DNA of 18,870 nt, from NCBI GenBank assembly GCA_964595455.1, contig CAZQQL010000063.1, positions 1 through 18,870 on the forward strand, in the 5' to 3' direction. Made by a program: the position numbers and the translations under genes. The number at the start of each line of letters is the position of its first letter. The first letter of the stretch is position 1. The notes below the pieces were generated by a model. The model saw nothing but the letters and a program-made list of their open reading frames with translations. It did no database searches and was not told the origin of the DNA. The DNA is from DAOUEG01 sp964595455. GTDB lineage: Bacteria > Chloroflexota > Dehalococcoidia > Dehalococcoidales > RBG-16-60-22. Below, in pieces: positions 1 through 6,440 of this stretch.

Positions 1-969
1 CTGCCTCACCGTGTCCGCCAGGGTATTAGCGCGCGCTTCACAGGCCCCGGCGGCGTCCGGCGGGAGCACCATGCCGCCCTTGAAGAACGCATGGCTGTCC
101 GGGACATCCGCGAAGAGCCGGCTGAGCTGGCCGCAGGTGAACGTCTCCGCCACCGCCAGCGTCTTGCCCACCGCCGCTAATTGATGCCCGATGAACCCTT
201 CCATGGTGTCTGCATCGGCGCCCCAGACCGCGTTCTTGAGCACCTCTCTGATTTCATTCTCCCGGGCCGCCAGGAGCCTGCGGGCTTCTTCCCCGGTCGG
301 GGCCTTGGCGGTGATGCGCAGGTGAATGCCGTCATTCCGGGCATAGATACTGAGCGTCGGGTTGGCGGCGGAAAGGAACGGCGTCATCAGTTCGTCCACC
401 AGCCCCTCGGACATGCCGCGCGTCTTGAGCGTCCGGGAAACGATGACGGAACCGCTCTTTTGCTGCAGCCTCGGCAGCACTTCCTGGTACCACAAGTCCT
501 GGAGCTCGATGGGCGGCCCCGGCATCAGCACGATAATTCTGCCATCCTTTTCCACCCACCAGCCGGGGGCGGTCCCCGCGCGGTTCTTCAGGGCAACGGC
601 GGAAGGGATCAGCGTTGCCTGCTTCAGGTTGTTGTCCGGCATTTCGATGCCGCGGGTGGTGAAAAACTTCGTCAGCGTCTCTTTCAGGCCGGGGTCCACG
701 GTCATGGTCTCCCCCACCAGCCCGGCGACGACCTCACGGGAGATGTCCCCCTTGGTCGGCCCGAGGCCCCCGGTGGTAAAGATGATGTCCGCCCGGTCCG
801 ATGCCTGTCTGAGCAAAGCGGAGTACCGCTCGAAGTTGTCCCCCACCAGCGAGGCGTGGTAGAGGTCGATGCCCAGTTGTGATAGCTGCGAGGCCAGGAA
901 GGAGGTATTCGTATCAGCGATCTCCCCGAGCAGCAGCTCGGTCCCGCTGGTGATGATTTCCGCTCTCAT
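1..969 (-). CDS. cinA: CinA-like protein (MoCF-like N-terminal domain plus degenerate PncC-type domain), C-terminus cut by window edge
   Basis: 323 residues are visible, read leftward from the ATG at 967-969; the 3' end lies outside the window. The N-terminus carries the CinA pattern SGTELLLGEIADTNT at residues 8-22, then TTGGLGPTKGD near 66-76 and MPGPP near 150, which mark the molybdopterin-binding-like (COG1058) domain. In this family that domain hydrolyses ADP-ribose-type substrates, and the C-terminal domain (PncC) deamidates nicotinamide mononucleotide for pyridine-nucleotide recycling. Here the usual AESCTGG segment reads AETFTCG (residues 274-280), and the following GGVVAYSN..K region reads GGMVLPPDAAG, so the catalytic Ser and the Tyr and Lys that normally follow are not seen. 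The amidase half is therefore probably inactive. An AAGGA ribosome-binding site lies 6 nt before the ATG and a sigma70-like promoter lies upstream. The family assignment is firm; the loss of activity is inferred. Confidence 0.9.
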   Translation of the reverse strand, partial: MRAEIITSGTELLLGEIADTNTSFLASQLSQLGIDLYHASLVGDNFERYSALLRQASDRADIIFTTGGLGPTKGDISREVVAGLVGETMTVDPGLKETLTKFFTTRGIEMPDNNLKQATLIPSAVALKNRAGTAPGWWVEKDGRIIVLMPGPPIELQDLWYQEVLPRLQQKSGSVIVSRTLKTRGMSEGLVDELMTPFLSAANPTLSIYARNDGIHLRITAKAPTGEEARRLLAARENEIREVLKNAVWGADADTMEGFIGHQLAAVGKTLAVAETFTCGQLSRLFADVPDSHAFFKGGMVLPPDAAGACEARANTLADTVRQ

Positions 970-995
970 ATTTCGTCCTTTAGGGTGATACTCGT

Positions 996-1024
996 ATTAT
1001 GGAGCATTACGGGGTCTCACTCAA
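996..1024 (-). promoter_or_regulatory. sigma70-type promoter for cinA
   Basis: On the minus strand TTGAGT (1024-1019) is followed after exactly 17 bp by CATAAT (1001-996), matching 4/6 and 5/6 consensus bases. Transcription would start near 989, giving a leader of about 20 nt that contains AAGGA (980-976), 6 nt before the cinA ATG. The fit of spacing, ribosome site and start supports it; no experimental evidence is available. Confidence 0.6.
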
Positions 1025-1070
1025 GCCGGGAGCCCGTCGAACCTGAGGTCAGTAACTCTGTTGTTTTGGC

Positions 1071-1187
1071 TAAATCTCTCCCCGCCTCTCTTTACGAAAG
1101 AGAGGCGATAGCTATGAATTCGCCGGGGCACCTCGGCTTGTCCGATGGATTGTCCCTCGTTCATAAAGAGGGACCAAGGGAGATTTA
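1071..1187. repeat. MITE-like folded repeat with imperfect terminal inverted repeats
   Basis: The ends of this 117-bp segment are inverted copies. The left end starts TAAATCTC at 1071 and the right end finishes GAGATTTA at 1187; over 24 bases about 18 match. Inside, CGCCTCTCTTT (1083-1093) pairs perfectly with AAAGAGAGGCG (1097-1107) around a 3-nt loop, and GTCCCTC (1152-1158) pairs with GAGGGAC (1168-1174). The whole element could fold as a cruciform or RNA structure. No clear target-site duplication is visible. It lies between the divergent cinA and MFS genes, upstream of the cinA promoter. It contains no convincing gene. Whether it is dispersed in the genome cannot be judged from one copy. 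Confidence 0.6.
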
Positions 1188-1284
1188 ACCCGGCAATGGC
1201 GGCAGAGCGGTGAGTGAACTTCAGGCCTTATCCCTCGAATCTGTAAAACTGGTACGCCCGGCCTGAATCTGATACGATTAAAAT

Positions 1285-2544
1285 ATGACATCCCCGCCAA
1301 ATACCACGACCGCCGGATTCCTTGGCTTTAAAGATGATACGCGCTACCGATGGTGGGCGCTCGTGCTCGCCATGCTGACCTACGGCTCCATCGCCGGAGC
1401 GGCGCGGCTCTGCATGCCGGTATTGTTCCCGGACATCGCCCGTGACCTCGACCTGAGCCTGGTGGCCATCGGCACGGTATGGGGCATGGACCCGCTGGCG
1501 GGCGTGTTCATCGGGATTCCCGGCGGCCTTCTCGTGGACCGTTTCGGCATCAAGAGAACCCTGGCCGTGGCCTGTTTCCTGGCCGGGGTGTTCGGCGCGG
1601 TCCGCGGCTTCTCCTCGGATTTCATCACCATGGCCGCTTTCATGTTCCTCTTCGGGGTAATGGCGGCGGTGATACCGAGCATCACCCCCAAGGTCACCGC
1701 GGTCTGGTTTAACGGCAAACAACTGGCCCTGGCTAACGGTCTTCTGAATGTTTCCTGGTCCGTCGGGGCGGTCATCGCCACGCTTTCCAGCGCTACCCTG
1801 CTGGCGCCCCTCCTCGGCGGCTGGCGGAACGTGCTGTTCCTGTTCGGAGCGCCGCCGGCGTTTCTCGGTATCCTCTGGTGGTTCACCGGCCGGGAACCGA
1901 AATCGAAAGAAGCCGCCTTGCAGGCGGCCGCCGCCGCCAGTATCCCGTTCAAGAAGTCGCTGTCAGACGTCTTCCGCATCAGGAACGTCTGGCTGCTGGG
2001 CCTCGTCCTCATGTTCTATTGGGGCACCAACATGGGGTACACCGGGTACCTGCCCACCTATCTCAGGAACATCGGGTGGGAACCGGCCATGGCGGACACA
2101 GCCATGACGCTGCTGAGCGGGTTCGGGGCCCTCGGCGTCATGCCCTTGGTCATGCTTTCCAACAAGCTCGGCACACGCAAGGGTGTGATGTTGTTCATCG
2201 TCGCCGTCATCGCGATCAGCGTCGCGCTGATACCCTATGTCGATGAAGCCGGCATCTGGGTGCTCATTGTCATCGGCGGCCTTATCCGGGCGGCCCCCGC
2301 CGCCATCGGCAACACCATGCTGTTCGAGATGAAAGAGATCGGCAGCAAATACGCCGGGACGGCCATCGGGCTGACCAATTCGCTCGGCATGATCGGCGCG
2401 TTTGCCGCGCCGCCCATCGGCAACAGCCTGGAGGAATTTAGCGTGGGCGCCGGCATCCTGTTCTGGGCGGCCATGTCCGCGGTGTCCATACCCCTGCTCC
2501 TGATGATGAAAGAACCGAAACCCGAACCACTGCTAGCGAGGTAA
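1285..2544 (+). CDS. major facilitator superfamily (MFS) transporter
   Basis: The 419-residue product is an integral membrane protein with the hydrophobic pattern and length of a 12-helix MFS carrier. It has a short charged N-terminus, then helices beginning near residue 24. The MFS loop signature GGLLVDRFGIKR sits near residues 79-90 between helices 2 and 3. A central cytoplasmic loop rich in Lys/Glu/Ala lies around 205-225 (TGREPKSKEAAL), and a further set of helices fills the C-terminal half. It is closest in feel to anion or organic-acid MFS members, but the substrate cannot be read from sequence. The ATG at 1285 has no recognisable Shine-Dalgarno; the nearest -10-like sequence is 6 bp upstream, so a leaderless message or a different start is possible. 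It ends 13 bp before pyruvate kinase, suggesting co-transcription and perhaps transport of a glycolytic end product (inference). Confidence 0.85.
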   Translation: MTSPPNTTTAGFLGFKDDTRYRWWALVLAMLTYGSIAGAARLCMPVLFPDIARDLDLSLVAIGTVWGMDPLAGVFIGIPGGLLVDRFGIKRTLAVACFLAGVFGAVRGFSSDFITMAAFMFLFGVMAAVIPSITPKVTAVWFNGKQLALANGLLNVSWSVGAVIATLSSATLLAPLLGGWRNVLFLFGAPPAFLGILWWFTGREPKSKEAALQAAAAASIPFKKSLSDVFRIRNVWLLGLVLMFYWGTNMGYTGYLPTYLRNIGWEPAMADTAMTLLSGFGALGVMPLVMLSNKLGTRKGVMLFIVAVIAISVALIPYVDEAGIWVLIVIGGLIRAAPAAIGNTMLFEMKEIGSKYAGTAIGLTNSLGMIGAFAAPPIGNSLEEFSVGAGILFWAAMSAVSIPLLLMMKEPKPEPLLAR

Positions 2545-2557
2545 CGGGAGTTCCGCC

Positions 2558-3997
2558 ATGAAAGCAGCCAAGCCCTACCGCCGCCGTACGCGGATCATCT
2601 GCACTATCGGCCCGGCCACCGGGACGACCGCGCAACTGGCGGCGCTCCTCAAGGCCGGCATGAACGTGGCCCGGCTCAACCTCTCCCACGGGACCCTGGA
2701 CGACCATGCCGGCTACCTGGAAAACCTGCGCCGGGCCTGTGAGCGGACCGGCCTGGCGGCGGCGGCGCTTATCGACCTTCCCGGCCCGAAGTACCGCATC
2801 GGGCGCCTCAAGGACGGCCAGGTCTGGCTGCGCAAAACCCACATCGTGCGGCTGACCGGGGAGGACATCGAGGGTGATGACGAAGTCCTGCCGGTGACCC
2901 TGCCGAGCCTGGCGAAAAACATCCGGAAAAACGATACCGTCCTCCTCGACGACGGCGGCCTGCAGCTCAAGGTGCGGGAAATCCAGGGCGAAGACGTCAT
3001 CTGCCGGGTCGTGGTCGGCGGGTTCCTCCGCCAGGGCAAGGGGCTGGTGGTGCCCGGTATGAAAAGCCCGGTACCGTTCATGACCGACAAGCTCCGGGAG
3101 GGCATCCTGTTCGCCGTCCGGCAGAAGCCGGACTACCTGGCTCTGTCCTTCGTCACCAGCGAGCAGGACATCCGGGACGTCCGCGCCATCCTCGAAGAGA
3201 ACGGCGTTGCCATCCCCATCATCTCCAAGATAGAGCGCGGCGAGGCGGTCAGGCGCTTCACACCCATCCTGGCGGCATCCGACGGCATCATGATAGCCAG
3301 GGGCGACCTGGGAGTGGAGATGCCGCTGGAGCAGGTACCGCTTATCCAGAAGGACCTGATACTGCGCTGTAACCGGGCCGGTAAGCCCGTTATTACCGCC
3401 ACCGAGATGCTCGAATCCATGATACAGGAAGCCAGCCCGACCAGGGCCGAGGCCACGGACGTCGCCAACGCCATCCTTGACGGGACGGACGGCGTCATGC
3501 TCTCCGCAGAAACGTCCATCGGGAAATACCCGGTGCCGGCCGTCGCGATGATGGCGCGGATCGCCGCCGCCACGGAAAAGAACCTCCATTATGACGGTTT
3601 GCTGGCGGAACGCCGGGACTGGCTCGAACCGGTCACCGATGAACTCATCAGCTTCAATGCCTGCCAGACGGCCTACAGCCTGAAGGCCGCGGCCATCGTG
3701 GCGTTCACGCAGTCCGGCAGCACCGCCATGCGCATCTCCAAGTACCGGCCCAGCGTGCCGATCCTGGCCCTTACCCCCAACGATGACATCATGGGGCGTC
3801 TGCTGATGTACTGGGGCGTGCAGCCGGTGAAGATCACGGAGCCGGACAGCGTGGATGAGCTGTTCGCCTTCGGGGCGCGCCAGGCGCGGGAGAACGGGCT
3901 GGCCCGGCCGGGGGACCTTATCATCATCTCCGCCGGCATACCCATCGGGGAAACCGGCACCACCAACATGCTCAGGGTGGAACGCATTCCTGAATAA
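2558..3997 (+). CDS. pyk: pyruvate kinase (divergent subfamily)
   Basis: This 479-residue enzyme should convert phosphoenolpyruvate and ADP to pyruvate and ATP in the cytoplasm, the last step of glycolysis. Diagnostic segments appear in order: TRIICTIGPA (11-20), GMNVARLNLSHG (34-45), SKIERGE (223-229) with the catalytic Lys224 and metal-binding Glu226, IARGDLGVE (246-254) with Asp250, ATEMLESM (281-288), PTRAEATDVANAILDG (294-309) and SAETSIGKYP (316-325). The B-domain lies at about 85-185 and the C-terminal domain from about 360. Departures from the textbook enzyme are DLPGPKYR (73-80) for DTKGPEIR and ATE for ATQ. GGGAG lies 7 nt before the ATG. The gene starts 13 bp after the MFS stop. 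There is no extra C-terminal PEP-utiliser domain. Identity is firm; whether allosteric regulation is normal is unknown. Confidence 0.93.
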   Translation: MKAAKPYRRRTRIICTIGPATGTTAQLAALLKAGMNVARLNLSHGTLDDHAGYLENLRRACERTGLAAAALIDLPGPKYRIGRLKDGQVWLRKTHIVRLTGEDIEGDDEVLPVTLPSLAKNIRKNDTVLLDDGGLQLKVREIQGEDVICRVVVGGFLRQGKGLVVPGMKSPVPFMTDKLREGILFAVRQKPDYLALSFVTSEQDIRDVRAILEENGVAIPIISKIERGEAVRRFTPILAASDGIMIARGDLGVEMPLEQVPLIQKDLILRCNRAGKPVITATEMLESMIQEASPTRAEATDVANAILDGTDGVMLSAETSIGKYPVPAVAMMARIAAATEKNLHYDGLLAERRDWLEPVTDELISFNACQTAYSLKAAAIVAFTQSGSTAMRISKYRPSVPILALTPNDDIMGRLLMYWGVQPVKITEPDSVDELFAFGARQARENGLARPGDLIIISAGIPIGETGTTNMLRVERIPE

Positions 3998-4013
3998 TCC
4001 ATCTCAACCCGCT

Positions 4014-4042
4014 TTGACAAAACCATCCTGCAAGTATAGTAT
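4014..4042 (+). promoter_or_regulatory. strong sigma70-type promoter for the bicupin gene
   Basis: A perfect -35 TTGACA (4014-4019) is followed after 17 bp by TAGTAT (4037-4042); an overlapping TATAGT (4035-4040) gives 5/6 at 15 bp spacing. It begins 16 bp after the pyruvate kinase stop and would start a leader of roughly 27 nt ending at the bicupin ATG. This is the best promoter match I found in the window. Confidence 0.75.
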
Positions 4043-4062
4043 GCATACGATAACGAGAATGC

Positions 4063-4068
4063 AGGAGG
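4063..4068 (+). promoter_or_regulatory. consensus ribosome-binding site of the bicupin gene
   Basis: A full AGGAGG stands 7 nt before the ATG at 4076. Together with the near-consensus promoter it suggests the bicupin is highly expressed. Confidence 0.8.
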
Positions 4069-4075
4069 GCTTTTC

Positions 4076-4990
4076 ATGGCGGCTTCCAAGTACGACAAAT
4101 ACGTCCAGAAACTCCAGTTCACCGACGACGGCCCGGGTTACTACCGTAACGTCGCGACCCTTGACGGCACAACGATGGGCATCGATGCCCATATCCAGTA
4201 CGGGGTCTACCATGCCGCCGGTGATATGGTGGCGCAGAACAAGGGCGCCCATACCCATGACTTCGACCAGGTCATGCTGTTCTACGGCGCGGACGCCGCC
4301 AATATGGGCGAACTGGGCGCCGAAATAGAACTGCGCATCGGGCCGGAAGCCGAGAAGTTCATGATCACCTCTTCCAGCGCGGTGGCCATCAGGGCCGGGA
4401 TGCCCCATTTCCCGGCCGTCATCCAGAAGATGGACCGCCGGTTCGTCTTCGTTACCGTTTCCTGCGCTCCGGAATACAGCGAGAAACCCTATCCCATGGA
4501 CAAGAAAACGCTGGAAAAGGCCAAATACGCCGGATTTATGAGTAAAAACAGGTCGGCTGTTACCAATATGGCTTTCATCCGCAAAGGACCCTGGATGTAC
4601 GGGGAAAAGAACCGCGATGATTCCGGCGGCGACCTGGCCTTCGTTCACGGCAACGACCCTGACTTCCCCTGGCTGGTCATGATCGAGAGCATCAAGAAGG
4701 TCCCCTACCGCTTCATGCCGGAACCGGACAAGCCCCACGCTCATGACAAGCCGGAGATCCTCTTCTTCCTGGGAACGGACCTGAACGACCCCACCAGGCT
4801 CAACGGCGAACTCGAGATGTGCCTCGGCAAGGAAATGGTCAAATACACAATCACGGAACCGACCGCCGTGGTCGTGCCCGCCAAGCTCGCGCACAATCCA
4901 CTCGTCATTACCAAACTGGACAAGCCCATCATGATGATGGACGTGCGGCCGCTCGGGACCGAGATGGTCGCCATCGAGAACCGTAGATAG
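4076..4990 (+). CDS. bicupin protein (two metal-binding cupin domains)
   Basis: The 304-residue soluble protein has no signal peptide or membrane segment. It repeats the same cupin pattern twice. The first half has HTHDFDQ (His59, His61, Gln65) and a later His111 in AGMPHFP. The second half has HAHDKPE (His221, His223, Glu227) and His273 in KLAHNP. These correspond to the two-His/Glu plus His metal ligands of cupins; the first domain has Gln where Glu is usual. Each half covers about 100-110 residues, joined by a segment around 135-195. Many bicupins are dioxygenases, isomerases or decarboxylases, but no substrate can be named. It has its own strong promoter and a terminator just downstream, so it is probably a monocistronic, abundant protein. 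Related stand-alone bicupins are, as far as I recall, common in anaerobe genomes without assigned function. Confidence 0.75.
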   Translation: MAASKYDKYVQKLQFTDDGPGYYRNVATLDGTTMGIDAHIQYGVYHAAGDMVAQNKGAHTHDFDQVMLFYGADAANMGELGAEIELRIGPEAEKFMITSSSAVAIRAGMPHFPAVIQKMDRRFVFVTVSCAPEYSEKPYPMDKKTLEKAKYAGFMSKNRSAVTNMAFIRKGPWMYGEKNRDDSGGDLAFVHGNDPDFPWLVMIESIKKVPYRFMPEPDKPHAHDKPEILFFLGTDLNDPTRLNGELEMCLGKEMVKYTITEPTAVVVPAKLAHNPLVITKLDKPIMMMDVRPLGTEMVAIENRR

Positions 4991-5015
4991 CGGGCGTAAA
5001 CATCGAAAACCCGGG

Positions 5016-5044
5016 AGCCGGCCTGAGAGGGCCGGCTTTCTTTT
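5016..5044 (+). terminator. intrinsic terminator after the bicupin gene
   Basis: AGCCGGCC (5016-5023) pairs perfectly with GGCCGGCT (5030-5037) around the loop TGAGAG, followed by TTTCTTTT. It lies 26 bp after the bicupin stop and overlaps the 3' end of the convergent LarA-like gene. In the other direction the tract after the stem is GC-rich before any T-run, so it works mainly rightward. Confidence 0.85.
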
Positions 5045-6266
5045 ACCCGGTATACTGGATATCCGCGTTGGGATACACAGCGACATCGGCGTTCGGGCCA
5101 CGCCGTTCCAGCAGCAGGCCCGCCACATTTTCCCACCGGTCCATGAGAACCACCTTATTCATATCTCCCAGGTAGTGGCGAGCGGCGTGTTCCGGGTACT
5201 CGGAGAAGATGATGACCTTTTCCGCGTTCTCCGGTACGGGCATGCGGAGCTGCAGTTTCCCGCCGGTGTTGTTGCCGAACGGTCCCATGAGGTAATGCGT
5301 CGTCTGGCCGTCCGGGGCGTTGGCGATGAGCACCACGTCCCCACCCGATTGCTTGAGGGAAGGCCAGGCCGCCAGCAGGCCGGAAACGGCTTCGCCCGCC
5401 TTGGCAAAGGCGTTGGCGATGACGATGTCCTTGTCCTTCGCCGAGGGCGTCAGGTAATGCTTTCGAGCATCCGCCAGAGCGGCGCGATAACATGGTCCCG
5501 GCGCCCCGGCGTAGAGGGCCGCCGTTTCACCCCGGCCGTTGACGAGGGCGTCGATTTTCATGTCCAGTCCGACCAGGGCCACGGCTTCATCGATGTCCCG
5601 GCGGCGCGGATTATCGTCCAGCGCCCCCATGCCGGAGACCGTCGTGCCCTGCCCCACCCGCGGTTTGTGGAGGGCCAGGATAGTCTCGTAGGCGGCCACG
5701 CCCGGCAGCACGATTTTACCGCCGCCCCCGAACCCGGCCATAATGTGCGGGACAATGGAGCCGATGCCTATCTTGAGGTCGCAGGCCATGACCTCGGCGT
5801 TGATGAAGAGCTCCGTGCCGGACGACGTCGTACCGGCCCGTACGCAGTTATCAAATGGGGAATGGTTGTAGACGGGGAACCGCTTCAGAACATCTTCGCC
5901 GAGTTTCTTGACAAAAGCTATCCGGTCCAGGGCGCCATGGCAGCCGCTGGCGCAGATAAATCGTATCCGGCTGTCCGGTATTCCGGCCGCGGCGAGTTCC
6001 GCCAGCACGTGCGGGACTATCTCTGCAACGCGGGTGACACGGGCCATGTCGTCGAACAGGATAACAACTTCTTTCTTACCGCGGGCATACTCCCGCAGCG
6101 GCGCCATCCCCACGGGTTCCCGCACCACCCGGCGTATCGCATCGGCGGAAAGGTGAGGCCGGTCGTGCCCGGCCATACGGCATATCTCAACGTTCCATCC
6201 CTCCGGTAACGGTACCACCAGGTCTGCGGTACCGTGCCAGGGAAGCTGCGGCACTACCAGGTCCAA
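5043..6266 (-). CDS. larA: LarA-family nickel-dependent 2-hydroxyacid racemase/epimerase-like protein (DUF2088)
   Basis: The 407-residue cytoplasmic protein matches lactate racemase LarA in length and active-site layout. It has FDDMARVT (71-78) in place of the D-x-T-R segment, SGCH with His110, PHIMAGFGGGGK (173-184) with His174 and Lys184, and His200 in LALH. In Lactobacillus plantarum LarA, as I recall it, the equivalents are His108, His174, Lys184 and His200. There the Lys carries the nickel-pincer cofactor and the His residues ligate nickel or act as acid/base. The family interconverts D/L-lactate or related 2-hydroxyacids; the exact substrate here is unknown. The start is TTG at 6266, supported by GGAGGG 8 nt upstream. 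Cofactor genes larB, larC and larE are not in this window. The gene converges on the bicupin gene and diverges from the histidine kinase. The symbol denotes the family, not proven lactate activity. Confidence 0.82.
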   Translation of the reverse strand: MDLVVPQLPWHGTADLVVPLPEGWNVEICRMAGHDRPHLSADAIRRVVREPVGMAPLREYARGKKEVVILFDDMARVTRVAEIVPHVLAELAAAGIPDSRIRFICASGCHGALDRIAFVKKLGEDVLKRFPVYNHSPFDNCVRAGTTSSGTELFINAEVMACDLKIGIGSIVPHIMAGFGGGGKIVLPGVAAYETILALHKPRVGQGTTVSGMGALDDNPRRRDIDEAVALVGLDMKIDALVNGRGETAALYAGAPGPCYRAALADARKHYLTPSAKDKDIVIANAFAKAGEAVSGLLAAWPSLKQSGGDVVLIANAPDGQTTHYLMGPFGNNTGGKLQLRMPVPENAEKVIIFSEYPEHAARHYLGDMNKVVLMDRWENVAGLLLERRGPNADVAVYPNADIQYTG

Positions 6267-6440
6267 GGTCGGGTCCCTCCTTTTCCGGGAGCTGTTCAGT
6301 CATTTTAACATATTGGGCCGCTTTCTTCAGTTTGCTCGATGCTGTTTTTTTATGTTTCCTTTATGTTACCTGCAATAGTGTTCACCTGTTATTTACCTTA
6401 ACGATGCTATTATCGCTCCGAATAGACTATCAGAGGAATA
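6267..6440. other. divergent intergenic region between the LarA-like and kinase genes
   Basis: This 174-bp AT-richer stretch must hold promoters for both directions. A T-run (TTTTTTT around 6345) and a -10-like TATTAT (6408-6413) on the plus strand are visible, but neither has a convincing -35. No repeat or operator stands out. Confidence 0.5.
6275..6280 (-). promoter_or_regulatory. ribosome-binding site fixing the TTG start of the LarA-like gene
   Basis: GGAGGG on the minus strand lies 8 nt before TTG at 6266, and no ATG or GTG with a better site lies nearby. The resulting N-terminus aligns with the usual start of LarA proteins. A weak upstream -10-like TAAAAT (6307-6302) with a poor -35 (CTGAAG at 17 bp) could drive the gene. 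Confidence 0.65.

Larger units (their letters stand above)
970..1284. other. 315-bp divergent intergenic region
   Basis: This gap separates leftward cinA from the rightward MFS gene. From left to right it holds the cinA ribosome site and promoter (976-1024), the MITE-like repeat (1071-1187), and an 8-bp inverted repeat TTCAGGCC/GGCCTGAA (1220-1227 and 1260-1267) just before the MFS start. A weak -10-like TACGAT (1273-1278) lies only 6 bp before the MFS ATG, with no good -35. Short open frames across the gap show no family resemblance and are judged to be chance. Confidence 0.7.

Noticed and set aside
1..120. Frameshift explaining the poor CinA amidase match
   Set aside because: Other frames across the region do not restore the expected Tyr-Ser-Asn...Lys segment, and the flanking similarity stays in the same frame, so substitution fits better than a frameshift.
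2438..3589. Long minus-strand open frame (383 codons) opposite pyruvate kinase
   Set aside because: Antisense shadow of a clearly coding conserved enzyme; biased composition and no family resemblance.
4004..5128. Minus-strand open frame of 374 codons over the bicupin gene
   Set aside because: It runs through the bicupin promoter, coding region and terminator in antisense; no recognisable protein.
5175..6209. Long open frame on the plus strand (344 codons) opposite the LarA-like gene
   Set aside because: It is a GC-driven shadow. The minus-strand frame has conserved active-site residues and a good ribosome site, and the opposite frame has no recognisable family.
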